Shown: piece by piece, positions 17,440 through 26,175 of the stretch | Layout of the letters: each line of letters starts with the position of its first letter | Numbering within the stretch: the first letter of the stretch is position 1 | From: Pseudomonas bijieensis | Lineage (GTDB): Bacteria; Pseudomonadota; Gammaproteobacteria; Pseudomonadales; Pseudomonadaceae | Reading direction: 5' to 3' | Length of the DNA stretch: 64,000 nt | Assembly (NCBI RefSeq): GCF_013347965.1 | Contig: NZ_CP048810.1 | Location: forward strand, 5,517,501-5,581,500 | Notes under the pieces: generated by a model | The model's input: only the letters and a program-made list of their open reading frames with translations | Database searches by the model: none | What the model was told of the DNA's origin: nothing | Position numbers and translations under genes: made by a program

Positions 17440-18687
17440 ATGAAGCAGTTACCAGTGGCAGTGCAAGGCATGGTTTCAGTGATGTTGTGGGTCTGTGCAT
17501 CGACGGCCAACGCCGTGAGCCAGGATGTCACAGCTATATTCAGGCCTGACCCGTCGAAGCCCGATGAGAATACTTTTCGCAACACCACGCCGGTCACGGG
17601 TTATTGCCAACTGTTTCCGGCGGTCTGCAACAGGGAAAAACTCTCCAGCATTCAACTGCCCATCGTCTCCGAGTCGGTCGGTCCGATTCAGGCGAATCAT
17701 GGGAGTACCCGGCAAGGTGCGATGTTCGATGTGCCTGCTCAATGGCGTTTGGCGCAGGTGATTCATTCCGGTACGGGTGAAACTGAAATCGTCCAGGTGC
17801 GCATTGCCGGTATCGGTACGCGCTACCAAATTCCTGGGGGCGTCGTGGACTTGGTCGGTGGCGGTGTGGGGGCCGAGGCTGCACATGGCATGTTATGGGG
17901 CGGTTCCAGCTTTCTTTATGCGCCCTCGCCCTGCCGACCCACCGGGTTGGCGAGCTATAGCAACCTGACCTTCAACTTTTTCTGGAAGACGCCGACCGAA
18001 GGCGTATGCGCCAAACGGTCCAGCTATCTCATTCCCAGCATGTCTTATCGACACCTGGACTTTGCTTATGAGCTGCGTACCCCTAACCCTTTGAAAATGT
18101 CGAGCGGCCTGTACACCGGTTCGTTGACCTATGGCGTCGGCCCAGGGCAGGACTTCGACTTGGGCGACGTCATGCTCCCGAACGATTCGGTGATCACCCT
18201 CAATCTCAAGCTGACGGTCGAACATACCCTCAAGGTCGAAGTGCCCCCCGGCGGCAACCGCGTGGAGCTGGTGCCCCAGGAAGGCTGGCAAGCCTGGCTG
18301 AACAGCGGGCGCAAACCGACGCGGCTGTTTCGCGACCAGCGCTTCCATATATCGGCCTCTTCGCGTTTCAAGATGGGTCTTGAGTGCCAGCACATCAGTG
18401 GCAACACCTGCGCGATCAGCGAAACCGGTACAGGCCACGCCGTGCCGGTGGACGTCAGCGTGACCCTGCCCGAGGGCTTGACGGACGCCAGCGGGCAACC
18501 GGTCAACCGCCGCCGGTTGCTGCGCGATGGCAGTGGCACCGAGCTGTTCCAGCCGGGTTTGTACGTCGACCGCCGGCTCGGGATGCTGCATTTCGAGGTG
18601 GCCCAAAGCAGTGTCGAGCAGATGCTGGACAGTGGCGCCAAAGCCTATACCGGCAACGTCACGGTGATCTGGGATTCGGAAGTCTGA
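17440..18687 (+). CDS. CblD-like fimbrial tip adhesin, copy 2
   Basis: 415 residues, a tandem paralogue of the preceding gene. The C-terminal half from DFAYELRTPNPLKMSSG to VTVIWDSEV is nearly identical to copy 1, with stretches such as RTPNPLKMSSG and LFRDQRFHISASSRFKM unchanged. The N-terminal domain differs in most positions but keeps landmarks (FRPD.SKP.ENTF.NTTP, cysteine pattern, GPIQA, RQGAMF). Signal peptide about 1-25. The layout suggests alternative tip specificities on the same shaft. Start ATG 17440 with GAGGGTGGG upstream. Confidence 0.82.
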   Translation: MKQLPVAVQGMVSVMLWVCASTANAVSQDVTAIFRPDPSKPDENTFRNTTPVTGYCQLFPAVCNREKLSSIQLPIVSESVGPIQANHGSTRQGAMFDVPAQWRLAQVIHSGTGETEIVQVRIAGIGTRYQIPGGVVDLVGGGVGAEAAHGMLWGGSSFLYAPSPCRPTGLASYSNLTFNFFWKTPTEGVCAKRSSYLIPSMSYRHLDFAYELRTPNPLKMSSGLYTGSLTYGVGPGQDFDLGDVMLPNDSVITLNLKLTVEHTLKVEVPPGGNRVELVPQEGWQAWLNSGRKPTRLFRDQRFHISASSRFKMGLECQHISGNTCAISETGTGHAVPVDVSVTLPEGLTDASGQPVNRRRLLRDGSGTELFQPGLYVDRRLGMLHFEVAQSSVEQMLDSGAKAYTGNVTVIWDSEV

Positions 18688-18747
18688 GTGGCCGACTGGC
18701 CGGCAAAATTCAATGAGTTGTGTTTACTGCATGAGGTTGGAACAGCG

Positions 18748-19491
18748 ATGAAACATCTATTGGCATGGGTTGGGATCTATCTGTTTTGCGGCGTGGCCCA
18801 GGCTGGGCCGCAGATTGGCGTGGGGGTGGTGTACGACTACCTGGACGGCGACAAAACGACTTACATGAAACGGGTGTTCAACGGCGGGACGTCCACGGCG
18901 TTCGTCAAGGTCAACATCCTGGAAATCATCTACAACGAGGACGGTACCTATCAGGAAGTGCCCCTGAAAAACCAGGACAGTGCCCAAGCCAAAGATGGCC
19001 TGATGGCCAGCCCGGCGCGGCTGATCGTGCCGGCCAACGGTGTGCAGGGAACACGGTTGGTGTTCATGGGCAACCGCGACAAGGAACGTTACTTCCGCGT
19101 GCGTTTCGTGCCGGTGGTGCCGGAAGCCGAAGACGAGTTCGCCATCAGCGCCGAAGAACGCGAGGAATATAAAAAGGAACGCGTGGAGGCGGGGGTCAAG
19201 GTCTTGGCCGGCTACGGCACGGTGTTTTTCGTGCGGCCCAAGGACACCCGCTACGAGACCGTGATCGATAACAGCGCCAGCCGTTACCACTTGCGCAATA
19301 ACGGCAACACGGTGTTGGTGATCGATGAGTTCAAGGACTGTGTGGCGCAGAAAGAGAACGACTGCAAGCCAACCACCAAGCATCACGTCAAGAGCGGCCA
19401 GAGCTTTTCGTTCGACAAGGAAGCGGGGCGTGAATACCGCTTCACACTGGTCGAAGGCAGCAAGACAAAAAACGTCGAGATCAAAGGTTGA
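18748..19491 (+). CDS. Alpha-fimbrial periplasmic chaperone (CblB-like)
   Basis: 247 residues with a signal peptide (MKHLLAWVGIYLFCGVAQA). Immunoglobulin-like chaperone of the CS1/Cbl group: GVVYDYLDGDKTTYMKRVFNGG N-terminal strands, SPARLIVPANGVQGTRLVFMG with the polymer-binding GTR, FRVRFVPVVPE strand, and a C-terminal domain. Chaperones of this class fold pilins and deliver them to the usher. In most alpha loci the chaperone comes first; here it is fifth, after the tip genes. Start ATG 18748, with GAGG 12 bases upstream. Confidence 0.86.
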   Translation: MKHLLAWVGIYLFCGVAQAGPQIGVGVVYDYLDGDKTTYMKRVFNGGTSTAFVKVNILEIIYNEDGTYQEVPLKNQDSAQAKDGLMASPARLIVPANGVQGTRLVFMGNRDKERYFRVRFVPVVPEAEDEFAISAEEREEYKKERVEAGVKVLAGYGTVFFVRPKDTRYETVIDNSASRYHLRNNGNTVLVIDEFKDCVAQKENDCKPTTKHHVKSGQSFSFDKEAGREYRFTLVEGSKTKNVEIKG

Positions 19492-19532
19492 TGGCCGTCG
19501 CCGAACCGTCGTTGACGCCAGAGGTAATCAGA

Positions 19533-20060
19533 ATGTTCAAGACCCTATTGTTCAAGGCGTTGTTGTTCAAGGCATTGTTGTTCAAGTCAGTGTTACGCCC
19601 CCTCGCATTGAGCGCATTGATATTGCCAGGGGCTGCGGCCTGGGGCGCGGTGGAGCGGGAAACGTTCGAACTCTACGTGACCATCCCGACGGTCGACTTT
19701 TATGTGTTGCCGCTGGACCCGCAACTGGTCCAGCGCGAACAACGCTTGCCCTTCAGCACCATCACCACCGACCTCAGCCCCTTGCGGGCGACCTACGAGG
19801 TGAAGAACAGCAACGGCTCCATCGGCGCGCGCCTGGGGGAAGAGGCGTACTTGTCCAATGGGCGTGATCGCATTGACTTGCGAGTGACATTCAACAACGT
19901 CGAACTGACCCTGAATTCGGCCCAAGTGGTCTCGGCCACCGAGGCCCGGCCCGGGCGCCAGGTGCCGCTGGTCATCGCCGCCATCAAGCCCGATGACGAC
20001 TACAAGCCAGGCGACTACTACGGCACGGTGCACATGGTGTTCGACGCCACCGCGCCTTAG
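19533..20060 (+). CDS. Divergent CS1-type minor pilin
   Basis: 175 residues from ATG 19533 (GAGG upstream). The mature part (ETFELYVTIPTVDFYVLPLDP, LRATYEVKNSNGSIGARLGE, YYGTVHMVFDATAP) follows the CS1 pilin pattern of the neighbours but is clearly divergent. The signal peptide n-region carries three LLFK units (LLFKALLFKALLFKS) made by near-exact 15-base repeats (TTGTTGTTCAAGGCA type). Located 41 bases after the chaperone. Role, minor or anchor subunit, is inferred from position and divergence. Confidence 0.75.
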   Translation: MFKTLLFKALLFKALLFKSVLRPLALSALILPGAAAWGAVERETFELYVTIPTVDFYVLPLDPQLVQREQRLPFSTITTDLSPLRATYEVKNSNGSIGARLGEEAYLSNGRDRIDLRVTFNNVELTLNSAQVVSATEARPGRQVPLVIAAIKPDDDYKPGDYYGTVHMVFDATAP

Positions 20061-20123
20061 GGCTGTCGATGCAAGAGCGTGGAGTGGTGAGGCTCAGGGA
20101 GTCGAGCATTTGTACCAAACCCC

Positions 20124-20157
20124 GTGGCGAGAGCGCTTGAGCAAGCGCTCTCGCCAC
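20124..20157 (+). repeat. 15-bp perfect hairpin between pilin genes
   Basis: GTGGCGAGAGCGCTT (20124-20138), GAGC tetraloop, then the exact complement (20143-20157). A mini-form of the GTGGCGAG repeat family. No T-run follows, but it lies in the transcript 33 bases before the next pilin and could stall polymerase or protect RNA. Confidence 0.7.
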
Positions 20158-20190
20158 AGGTTTTACTTACTATAAAAAAAGGAGCTACAC

Positions 20191-20682
20191 ATGTTGAAAA
20201 AAATGGTTTTCGTTACTGCTCTGGGTGCTGCCCTGGGCCCTGCGCCAGGCTTTGCGGCCGATGATGCACGCGCGTCGATTCACATCACCGCCAACATTCC
20301 GAACAAGCAGTTTCATGTGCAGCCACGGGATCCGGAGTTCGGCAAGGACGAGGTCATGCATTACAACCCGGTGACCCAAAAATTGTCCTCGGTGCGCCAG
20401 ATCTTCGATGTGAAGAACACCGAGGGTTCGGTCCATGCCCACATTGAAGGGAATTACTGGCTGGACAATGGCCGGAATCAGATTGTCACTGTAGTCATGT
20501 TCAACAACGTTCACCTGTCCAACGGCTGGTCGCAGGAAGTGGTGGACGACGCAACGTCCACGCCAGGTACCCAGGCCGAGATGCACATCTTCGCGCCGCT
20601 CCCGATTAATTCCAGCCAGTCAGGTCTGTACACCGGGCTTATCACCGTGGTTTTCGACGCGGTCCCTCGGGTTAGCCTGTAA
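20191..20682 (+). CDS. CS1-type fimbrial subunit, paralogue 2
   Basis: 163 residues; signal peptide 1-22 (PGFAADD), then a pilin domain (SIHITANIPNKQFHVQPRDP, FDVKNTEGSVHAHIEG, EVVDDATSTPGTQAEM, VVFDAVPRVSL). Highly similar to the pilin at 20738 and more distantly to the one at 12770. A strong ribosome site AAAAGGAG precedes it, suggesting high expression. Confidence 0.87.
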   Translation: MLKKMVFVTALGAALGPAPGFAADDARASIHITANIPNKQFHVQPRDPEFGKDEVMHYNPVTQKLSSVRQIFDVKNTEGSVHAHIEGNYWLDNGRNQIVTVVMFNNVHLSNGWSQEVVDDATSTPGTQAEMHIFAPLPINSSQSGLYTGLITVVFDAVPRVSL

Positions 20683-20737
20683 GTCCCCTCGCCACGGGGA
20701 ATCTGCACTTCGTTTATTAATTAGAAGAAGAACAAGT

Positions 20738-21232
20738 ATGTTAAAAAAAATAGTGTCCGTAACGGCCTTGGTTATTGCAGCCCTGAGCCCTTCATTAGTG
20801 TTGGCGGCTGATGATGCTCGCGCAGCCATCCATATCACCGCGAACATTCCGAACAAGCAATTTCATGTACAACCGCGGGATCCAGAGTTTGGCAAGGACG
20901 AGGTCATGCATTACAACCCGGTGACCAGAAAATTGTCCCCGGTGCGCCAGATCTTCGATGTGAAGAACACCGAGGGTTCGGTCCATGCCCACCTTGATGG
21001 GGACTCCTGGCTGAGCAATGGCTCGAATCAGATTGTCATTGGCGTCAGGTTCAACAACGTTGAGCTGTTCAACTCCTTGTCGCAGGAAGTGGTGGATGAC
21101 GCAACGTCCACGCCAGGTACACAGGCCGAGATGTATATCTACGCGCCGTTCCCGACTTCTCGCAGCCAGGCAGGTCTGTACACCGGGCTTATCACCGTGA
21201 TTTTCGACGCGGTCCCTCGGGTCAGCCTGTAA
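20738..21232 (+). CDS. CS1-type fimbrial subunit, paralogue 3
   Basis: 164 residues; signal peptide about 1-23 (SLVLAADD) and the same pilin domain. Differences from the copy at 20191 cluster in the middle (GDSWLSNGSNQIVIGVRFNNVELFNSLS) and near YIYAPFPTSRSQ; the remainder is almost unchanged, so this is a recent tandem duplication. Last gene of the locus. Confidence 0.87.
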   Translation: MLKKIVSVTALVIAALSPSLVLAADDARAAIHITANIPNKQFHVQPRDPEFGKDEVMHYNPVTRKLSPVRQIFDVKNTEGSVHAHLDGDSWLSNGSNQIVIGVRFNNVELFNSLSQEVVDDATSTPGTQAEMYIYAPFPTSRSQAGLYTGLITVIFDAVPRVSL

Positions 21233-21286
21233 CTCACCGCGCCACTATCGATAAGGCTGCGAGTGCTCGGTGGCGAGAGAGTGCTC

Positions 21287-21390
21287 TGTAGGAGCTGCCG
21301 GAGGCTGCGATCTTTTGATCTTGATTTTTCGCTTGTGACTCAACTGTCTGGGACAAGATCGCAGCCTCGTTGCACTCGTCAGCTCCTACA
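21287..21390. repeat. TAGGAGCTGC...GCAGCTCCTA-type inverted repeat
   Basis: TGTAGGAGCTGCCGGAGGCT, then GCGATCTTTTGATC, and the inverse GATCGCAGCC...AGCTCCTACA. A third intergenic repeat type, also found at 59476-59551. It separates the fimbrial locus from the convergent penicillin-binding protein gene. Confidence 0.72.
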
Positions 21391-21407
21391 TCCACATGTG
21401 TCGTAAC

Positions 21408-24400
21408 TTACTGGCTTGCCACCAACGGCTTGCACTGGGTATGACTCCCCGGTTGCAAGTACGGCGAGAGAAACGGCGCCATGCCCTTGAGCACCTGCAC
21501 CGGCAAAGCCGAGGTGAACTTGAAGTTCTGCGCCGAAGCCCCCGGGACGAAGGCGGTGAGGGTGCCGAAGTGGCTGTCGCCGATGTAGAACACGAAGGTG
21601 GCGGTGCGGTTGATCGACTTGGAACTGATCACCCGCCCACCGGAACCGACGGCTTCGATCCGGTTGTCGCCGGTGCCGGTCTTGCCGCCCATGGCCAGCG
21701 GGGTACCGTCGGCCAGTTTGAAACTGCCGGCCACGCGTTTCGCGGTGCCGGCGTCCACCACCTGGGACAGCGCACCGCGCAGGGCCTGGGCCACTTCCAC
21801 CGGCATCACGCGCTTGCCGTTGTCCGGGTCGTTGACCAACCGCGTTTCGTAGGGCGTATTGACGGCAAAGTCCAGGCTGTCGATGCGCAGCGCCGGCTGC
21901 CGGATGCCGTCGTTGAGGATGGTGCCCACCAGTTCCGCCAGGGCAGCGGGGCGGTCGCCGGAGCTGCCGATGGCGGTGGCCAGCGACGGCACCAGATGGT
22001 CGAACGGATAGCCGACTTGTTGCCAGCGCTGGTGGATATCCAGGAACGCTTCGATCTCCAGCATGGTGCGGATGCGACTGTCCCGGGCGCTCTTGTGCCG
22101 GCTCTTGAACAGCCAGCTGTAGACCTCCTGACGCTCGAACTCACTGGCCTTGACGATCTGGCTGAACTTGGCCTCGGGATTGTTCAGCAGGTAGCCCATC
22201 AACCACAGGTCCAGCGGGTGGACCTTGGCGATGAAACCCTGGTCCGGCAGGTCATAGGCGCCGGGGCCGTAGCTCTGGTAGAGCCGCTCCAGGCGTTCGT
22301 CGGTGAGTTTTTCGGCGCTCTTGGCCGACTTCAAGTGCGCGCGCACGAAGCGGTTGAAGCTCTCCTGGCTGTCGTTGGGAAAGAAATAACGGTGCACGGC
22401 GGCCAGGCGGATCGCCGTAGGACGCATGCCGTCGAGGAAGGTTTCCAGGCGCTGGCCGGTGTCCTTTTTCTGGTACTTCTTCCAGAACCTGAGCAGGAAC
22501 GAAGTGCCTTCGCGGTCGGCGAACTGGGCCAGGTATTCCTGGCGGCGCGGGTCCTTGTCGTCCTTGAGCAGCTCGGAGCTGTTATTGGGGCCGGCATAGG
22601 TGGCGTAACGCACCAGGTCGCGCATCAGGCGGATGAAGGGCAGGTTGATCGATTCGCGCAAGGAGTCACGCAGCGTGGGCATGCGACCGTCGTCTTCCTT
22701 GCGGAAGTTGTGGAAGGTATGCAGCCCGCCGCCAGTGAAGAACGCCTCGCCAGGGCTGGCGGAATACGTGCGATCCAGCGCCGCCTCGAGCATTTTCGGC
22801 AGGCTGCGGTCGCTGTTCTGGACCAGGTAGTCGACGGCCCAGCGGGAAAGACGGTCCTGTTCGGCGATCTCGGTTTTCTTCAACGCCGCCGGGGTCTGCT
22901 GGGCATAACGTTCGTGCAGTTCGGCGATGATTTGCAGGTAGGTGGTGAGCACCCGCAGCTTGGCGGTGGAACCCAGCTCCAGTTTGCTGCCTTCGTTGAT
23001 GTCGAAGGGCTGGTCGGTGCTGTCGGTCTGCACCCGCACGCGCGAGCCATCGGGGGTCAGTTCCAGCAGGGTGAAGCTGTAGCGCACCTGGGTGGTGCTG
23101 GTGGGAGTCAGCAGGCGTTCGCCCATCAGGCCGATCTCGGTCGCGAAGGCCGGGTCGGCCAAGCGCTTGAGGTACTCGGTGGCCTGGGCCTGCAAGTCGC
23201 TTTGCAAGGTGCTGGTGGCCGAGAGGTCCAGACGATCGAGGTCGTACAGCGGGCGATTGAGCAGCGTGGCGAGGCGACTGCGGGCGGCGCTGATGCCCTT
23301 GTTGGTTTCGTTGGGCTGGACCGTCGGGTCCTGGACCCAGTCGCGATAACTGACCTTGCTCGCCAGGGCTGCCTCGGACAGCGCCGCATCGATCACGCCG
23401 TTCTGCGCCAGTAGCCGGATGTGGCTGTCGGTCAGGCGCGCCAGTTCATCGTGGCCCTTGGACAGGTAATGGGACGGGCGGCGCTGGGCGATCATCAACG
23501 ACAGCATTTCCCGCAGGGCCAGGCCTTTTTCCGCCAGGCTCTTGGGGTCGTTGGCGGTACTGAACAGGCGTTCATTGGCCCGCTTGAAATCGGCGCCGTA
23601 CCAGACTCGCAAGCCTTCCGCCATGCCATGGACTTCACCGTGCCCCGGCACGGCGGAGAGCGGCACGCTGTTGAGGTAGTCGCGGATGATCCGTTGCCGC
23701 GCCTCGAGGGTTTGCGGGCCGGCCTGGTAGGCCCGCACACTGGCGGAAATCATCTGGCGGATTTTCTCCCCGCCCGACACCGTGAGGCCCTCGGGAGAGT
23801 GACGGTATTTTTCCAGCTGTGTCGCCAGCGTGCTGCCGCCGGCGGACTGCCCCGGCAGGCTCAACAGCTTGGCGACTTGCGACCAGGCCGCCATGGCGAA
23901 ACGTGGCCAGTCCACTGCCGGGTTTGCCAGCGGTTGCTTGGGGTCGAGCAGAAAGCGGTTCTCGATAAACAACAGGCTCTGCACCACCACGGGCGGGATC
24001 GCCTCGAAGTTCGCATACAGTTGCTGCGGGTACTTGAACTGATAGACCGGTGCGGCGCGGCAATCGGTGATGGTCAGCCCGGCCTGGATCTTTTCCGCAT
24101 AGGGCACGAACAGGCCTTTTTCGACGTAGCCCATCAGCGCCGGCGAAAACCGCGCCTGGGCCTGGATCACGTAGTCGCGCTTGAGCAAGCGCGGCAGGAA
24201 TTCCCCCAGCGCGCTGTAGCCCAGGCGTCGGTCGAACGGGCCGGCACCCGGATAGACGATGGCATCGCTGGGCCCTGGCTGCACCGCATAGTTCAGGGAC
24301 GCGGCGTACTTGCTGAGCTCCCGGGCCTGAAACCGCGACGTGCGCATTTCCTTGGCCACCGCCAGGCCGACCACCACCACGATAATCAGCAACAACAACC

Positions 24401-24530
24401 AGAATGCCCGCCAGCCATGCCGTGCGCGGCGTTTTTTTTGAGGTAAAGGCGCTTCTTCCATACGTTCAGTCGGGACCATAGGTTCATTCGAATCGGTTTG
24501 CCACAAAGCGCCCATAGTCGACTGATCCAT
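21408..24530 (-). CDS. Bifunctional transglycosylase/transpeptidase (class A-like PBP)
   Basis: 1040 residues. One N-terminal membrane anchor (AFWLLLLIIVVVVGLAVA, about 43-60), a GT51 glycosyltransferase domain (FIENRFLLDP with the catalytic-type Glu, GGSTLATQLEKYRHSP) and a C-terminal transpeptidase with all three motifs: GSTAK (SxxK), ESINLP (SxN) and GGKTGTGD (KTG). The glycosyltransferase motif departs from the common EDRxFxxHxG and the protein is longer than PBP1a/1b, so it belongs to an unusual subgroup. It would polymerise and cross-link peptidoglycan at the outer face of the inner membrane. Start uncertain: no strong ribosome site at 24530; a later Met is possible. Confidence 0.88.
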   Translation of the reverse strand: MDQSTMGALWQTDSNEPMVPTERMEEAPLPQKKRRARHGWRAFWLLLLIIVVVVGLAVAKEMRTSRFQARELSKYAASLNYAVQPGPSDAIVYPGAGPFDRRLGYSALGEFLPRLLKRDYVIQAQARFSPALMGYVEKGLFVPYAEKIQAGLTITDCRAAPVYQFKYPQQLYANFEAIPPVVVQSLLFIENRFLLDPKQPLANPAVDWPRFAMAAWSQVAKLLSLPGQSAGGSTLATQLEKYRHSPEGLTVSGGEKIRQMISASVRAYQAGPQTLEARQRIIRDYLNSVPLSAVPGHGEVHGMAEGLRVWYGADFKRANERLFSTANDPKSLAEKGLALREMLSLMIAQRRPSHYLSKGHDELARLTDSHIRLLAQNGVIDAALSEAALASKVSYRDWVQDPTVQPNETNKGISAARSRLATLLNRPLYDLDRLDLSATSTLQSDLQAQATEYLKRLADPAFATEIGLMGERLLTPTSTTQVRYSFTLLELTPDGSRVRVQTDSTDQPFDINEGSKLELGSTAKLRVLTTYLQIIAELHERYAQQTPAALKKTEIAEQDRLSRWAVDYLVQNSDRSLPKMLEAALDRTYSASPGEAFFTGGGLHTFHNFRKEDDGRMPTLRDSLRESINLPFIRLMRDLVRYATYAGPNNSSELLKDDKDPRRQEYLAQFADREGTSFLLRFWKKYQKKDTGQRLETFLDGMRPTAIRLAAVHRYFFPNDSQESFNRFVRAHLKSAKSAEKLTDERLERLYQSYGPGAYDLPDQGFIAKVHPLDLWLMGYLLNNPEAKFSQIVKASEFERQEVYSWLFKSRHKSARDSRIRTMLEIEAFLDIHQRWQQVGYPFDHLVPSLATAIGSSGDRPAALAELVGTILNDGIRQPALRIDSLDFAVNTPYETRLVNDPDNGKRVMPVEVAQALRGALSQVVDAGTAKRVAGSFKLADGTPLAMGGKTGTGDNRIEAVGSGGRVISSKSINRTATFVFYIGDSHFGTLTAFVPGASAQNFKFTSALPVQVLKGMAPFLSPYLQPGSHTQCKPLVASQ

Positions 24531-24646
24531 TCACGCAGATTGATCGGACTTGCTTGAAGCTTAGACGGTGGTTGGCGTGGGGGGGGATGGGAAATTGTTG
24601 GCAGCCAATCCACAAGGGCTCGTTGACGTCATTGTCCAATGGGCTT

Positions 24647-24775
24647 CTGTGGCGAGGGAGCTTACTCCCGCTCGGCTGCGCGGCAGACGCAACTGTCGCA
24701 GGGCTGAAACACTTTCAGTGGTTGGAAAAACGGGGGCGGTTGCGCCACCCAGCGGGAGCAAGCTCCCTCGCCACA
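24647..24775. repeat. Long inverted repeat, copy A of a tandem duplication
   Basis: Outer arms CTGTGGCGAGGGAGCTTAC and its complement ending CTCCCTCGCCACA, with a longer core (GACGCAACTGTCGCAGGG and AACACTTTCAG). Nearly identical, including the core, to copy B at 24868-24995. The 567-base gap between the PBP gene and the RAYT remnant is mostly these two copies. Confidence 0.82.
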
Positions 24776-24867
24776 AGAGCTCAATGGCCTTCCAGAGTGG
24801 GTAGTCGCCTGCCTTGTGCAGACATCCAATGCATGGGCGTTCGCCAATGTCATGGGCTAACGGGCTT

Positions 24868-24995
24868 CTGTGGCGAGGGAGCTTGCTCCCGCTCGGCTGC
24901 GCAGCAGACGCAACTGTCGCAGGGCTGAAACACTTTCAGGGGTTGGAAAAACGGGGGCGGCTGCGCCACCCAGCGGGAGCAAGCTCCCTCGCCAC
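24868..24995. repeat. Long inverted repeat, copy B
   Basis: Second copy, differing from copy A at only a handful of positions over about 128 bases and beginning in the same flank (GGGCTTCTGTGGCGAG). It is 92 bases downstream of copy A in the same orientation. Confidence 0.82.
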
Positions 24996-25097
24996 GGTAC
25001 TACGTCGTTTTCGGAAAAGTCGTTCAAGCATCATGGCGTCGGATCGTCGCGGACGAAGCTAACGTAAGTAGGTACCCCAACTACAGGAAGCCAAGGA

Positions 25098-25560
25098 ATG
25101 CATCCTCCACGCCCAAACTCTCATCGCCTGCGTCGCGGACGCTTTTCGGAGCGGGGGACGAGGTTACCTCGTCACCACGGTCGTTCATCAACGTGCACCT
25201 ATCTTTAACGACTGGCACCTGGGCCGCTTAGTGGTTGCAGAAATGCGCCTGGCTCATGAGCGAGGCCAGGTCAATTCGCTGGCCTGGGTTGTAATGCCGG
25301 ACCATCTGCATTGGCTGGTGCAACTGGAGCAAGCCCAGCTCACTCATGTGATGCAAGCGGTCAAATCCCGCAGCACCCTTACAATCAATCGAGCAAGAAA
25401 CAGAAAGGGTGCCTTCTGGCAAAGCGGCTTCCATGACCGTGCGATTCGCGATGATGAAGACCTGCTGCCCTTCGCCCGCTACATCATTGCCAACCCGCTT
25501 CGCGCAGGGCTGGTGGATCGCATTGGTGATTACCCGCTTTGGGATGCCGCATGGCTGTGA
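25098..25560 (+). pseudogene. REP-associated tyrosine transposase (RAYT), frameshifted at G5
   Basis: From ATG 25098 the frame reads a RAYT start (HRLRRGRFSERG), then is lost at the five Gs at 25153-25157. Removing one G gives GRGYLVTTVVHQRAPIFNDW and joins to the frame ending 25560, a 153-residue Y1 transposase. Visible motifs are MPDHLHWLV (the HUH-type metal site), the KSR and WQSGFHDRAIR segment, and the C-terminal YIIANPLRAGLVDRIGDYPLWDAAWL region. RAYTs are thought to mobilise REP elements such as those throughout this window. Broken as written; may be a sequencing error. Confidence 0.82.
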
Positions 25561-25656
25561 AGCCCTCATGCTCCCTGTTTGGACAGGAAAATATGGTTTT
25601 CCTGTGGAGAGGGAATTTATCTGTTGTGGTGGGATTGACCTGTGGTGGTATTCATT

Positions 25657-25788
25657 TGTGGCGAGGGGATTTATCCCCGCTGGGCTGCGAAGCAGCCCCT
25701 GAACCAGGCCCCTCGGTGTGTCAGGCAGACTGAGTTGCCTGTATTGGGGCCGCTTCGCTGCCCAGCGGGGATAAATCCCCTCGCCACA
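25657..25788. repeat. GTGGCGAGGGG-type long inverted repeat
   Basis: Arms TGTGGCGAGGGGATTTATCC and its complement ending CCCTCGCCACA, downstream of the RAYT remnant. Confidence 0.8.
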
Positions 25789-26175
25789 GAATTAATCCCC
25801 TCATCACAGATTAATCTCCGCATCACAAGGAGAACTGTCTGAAAACCTTGCACCAGAGCCATCGGCCTGTACCCAGGCAAGACGTTGCACCATCGTTGTG
25901 CAATACTCGGCGCCGTTTTCTGAATGACCTCTATTCCAGACAAGGCCTCTGCAAAACCGGATTCCGACTTAGGCTTATCCCTGGATTTACCAGGTTTTAC
26001 AGTGAAACTCTCTATCCCTGGCTTTTTATACTGCATGGCCCGCTGATCCTGAGGGTGTTGTTCCACAGGACGGTCTGCCCACAAGACAGACCCGGTTTCG
26101 GCAAGGTTGCAGGCTTATCGGCCTGTGGCCTTGGATACTCGGTGGCTAATCCAATAACAAGACGAGGTTATCCCT
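25789..26175. other. Upstream region of the amino-acid permease
   Basis: About 390 bases with no credible gene. It contains two short repeat fragments (AATCCCCTCATCACAGA-like, just after the inverted repeat) and the GAGG ribosome site at its end. No promoter or operator could be assigned with confidence. Confidence 0.4.
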
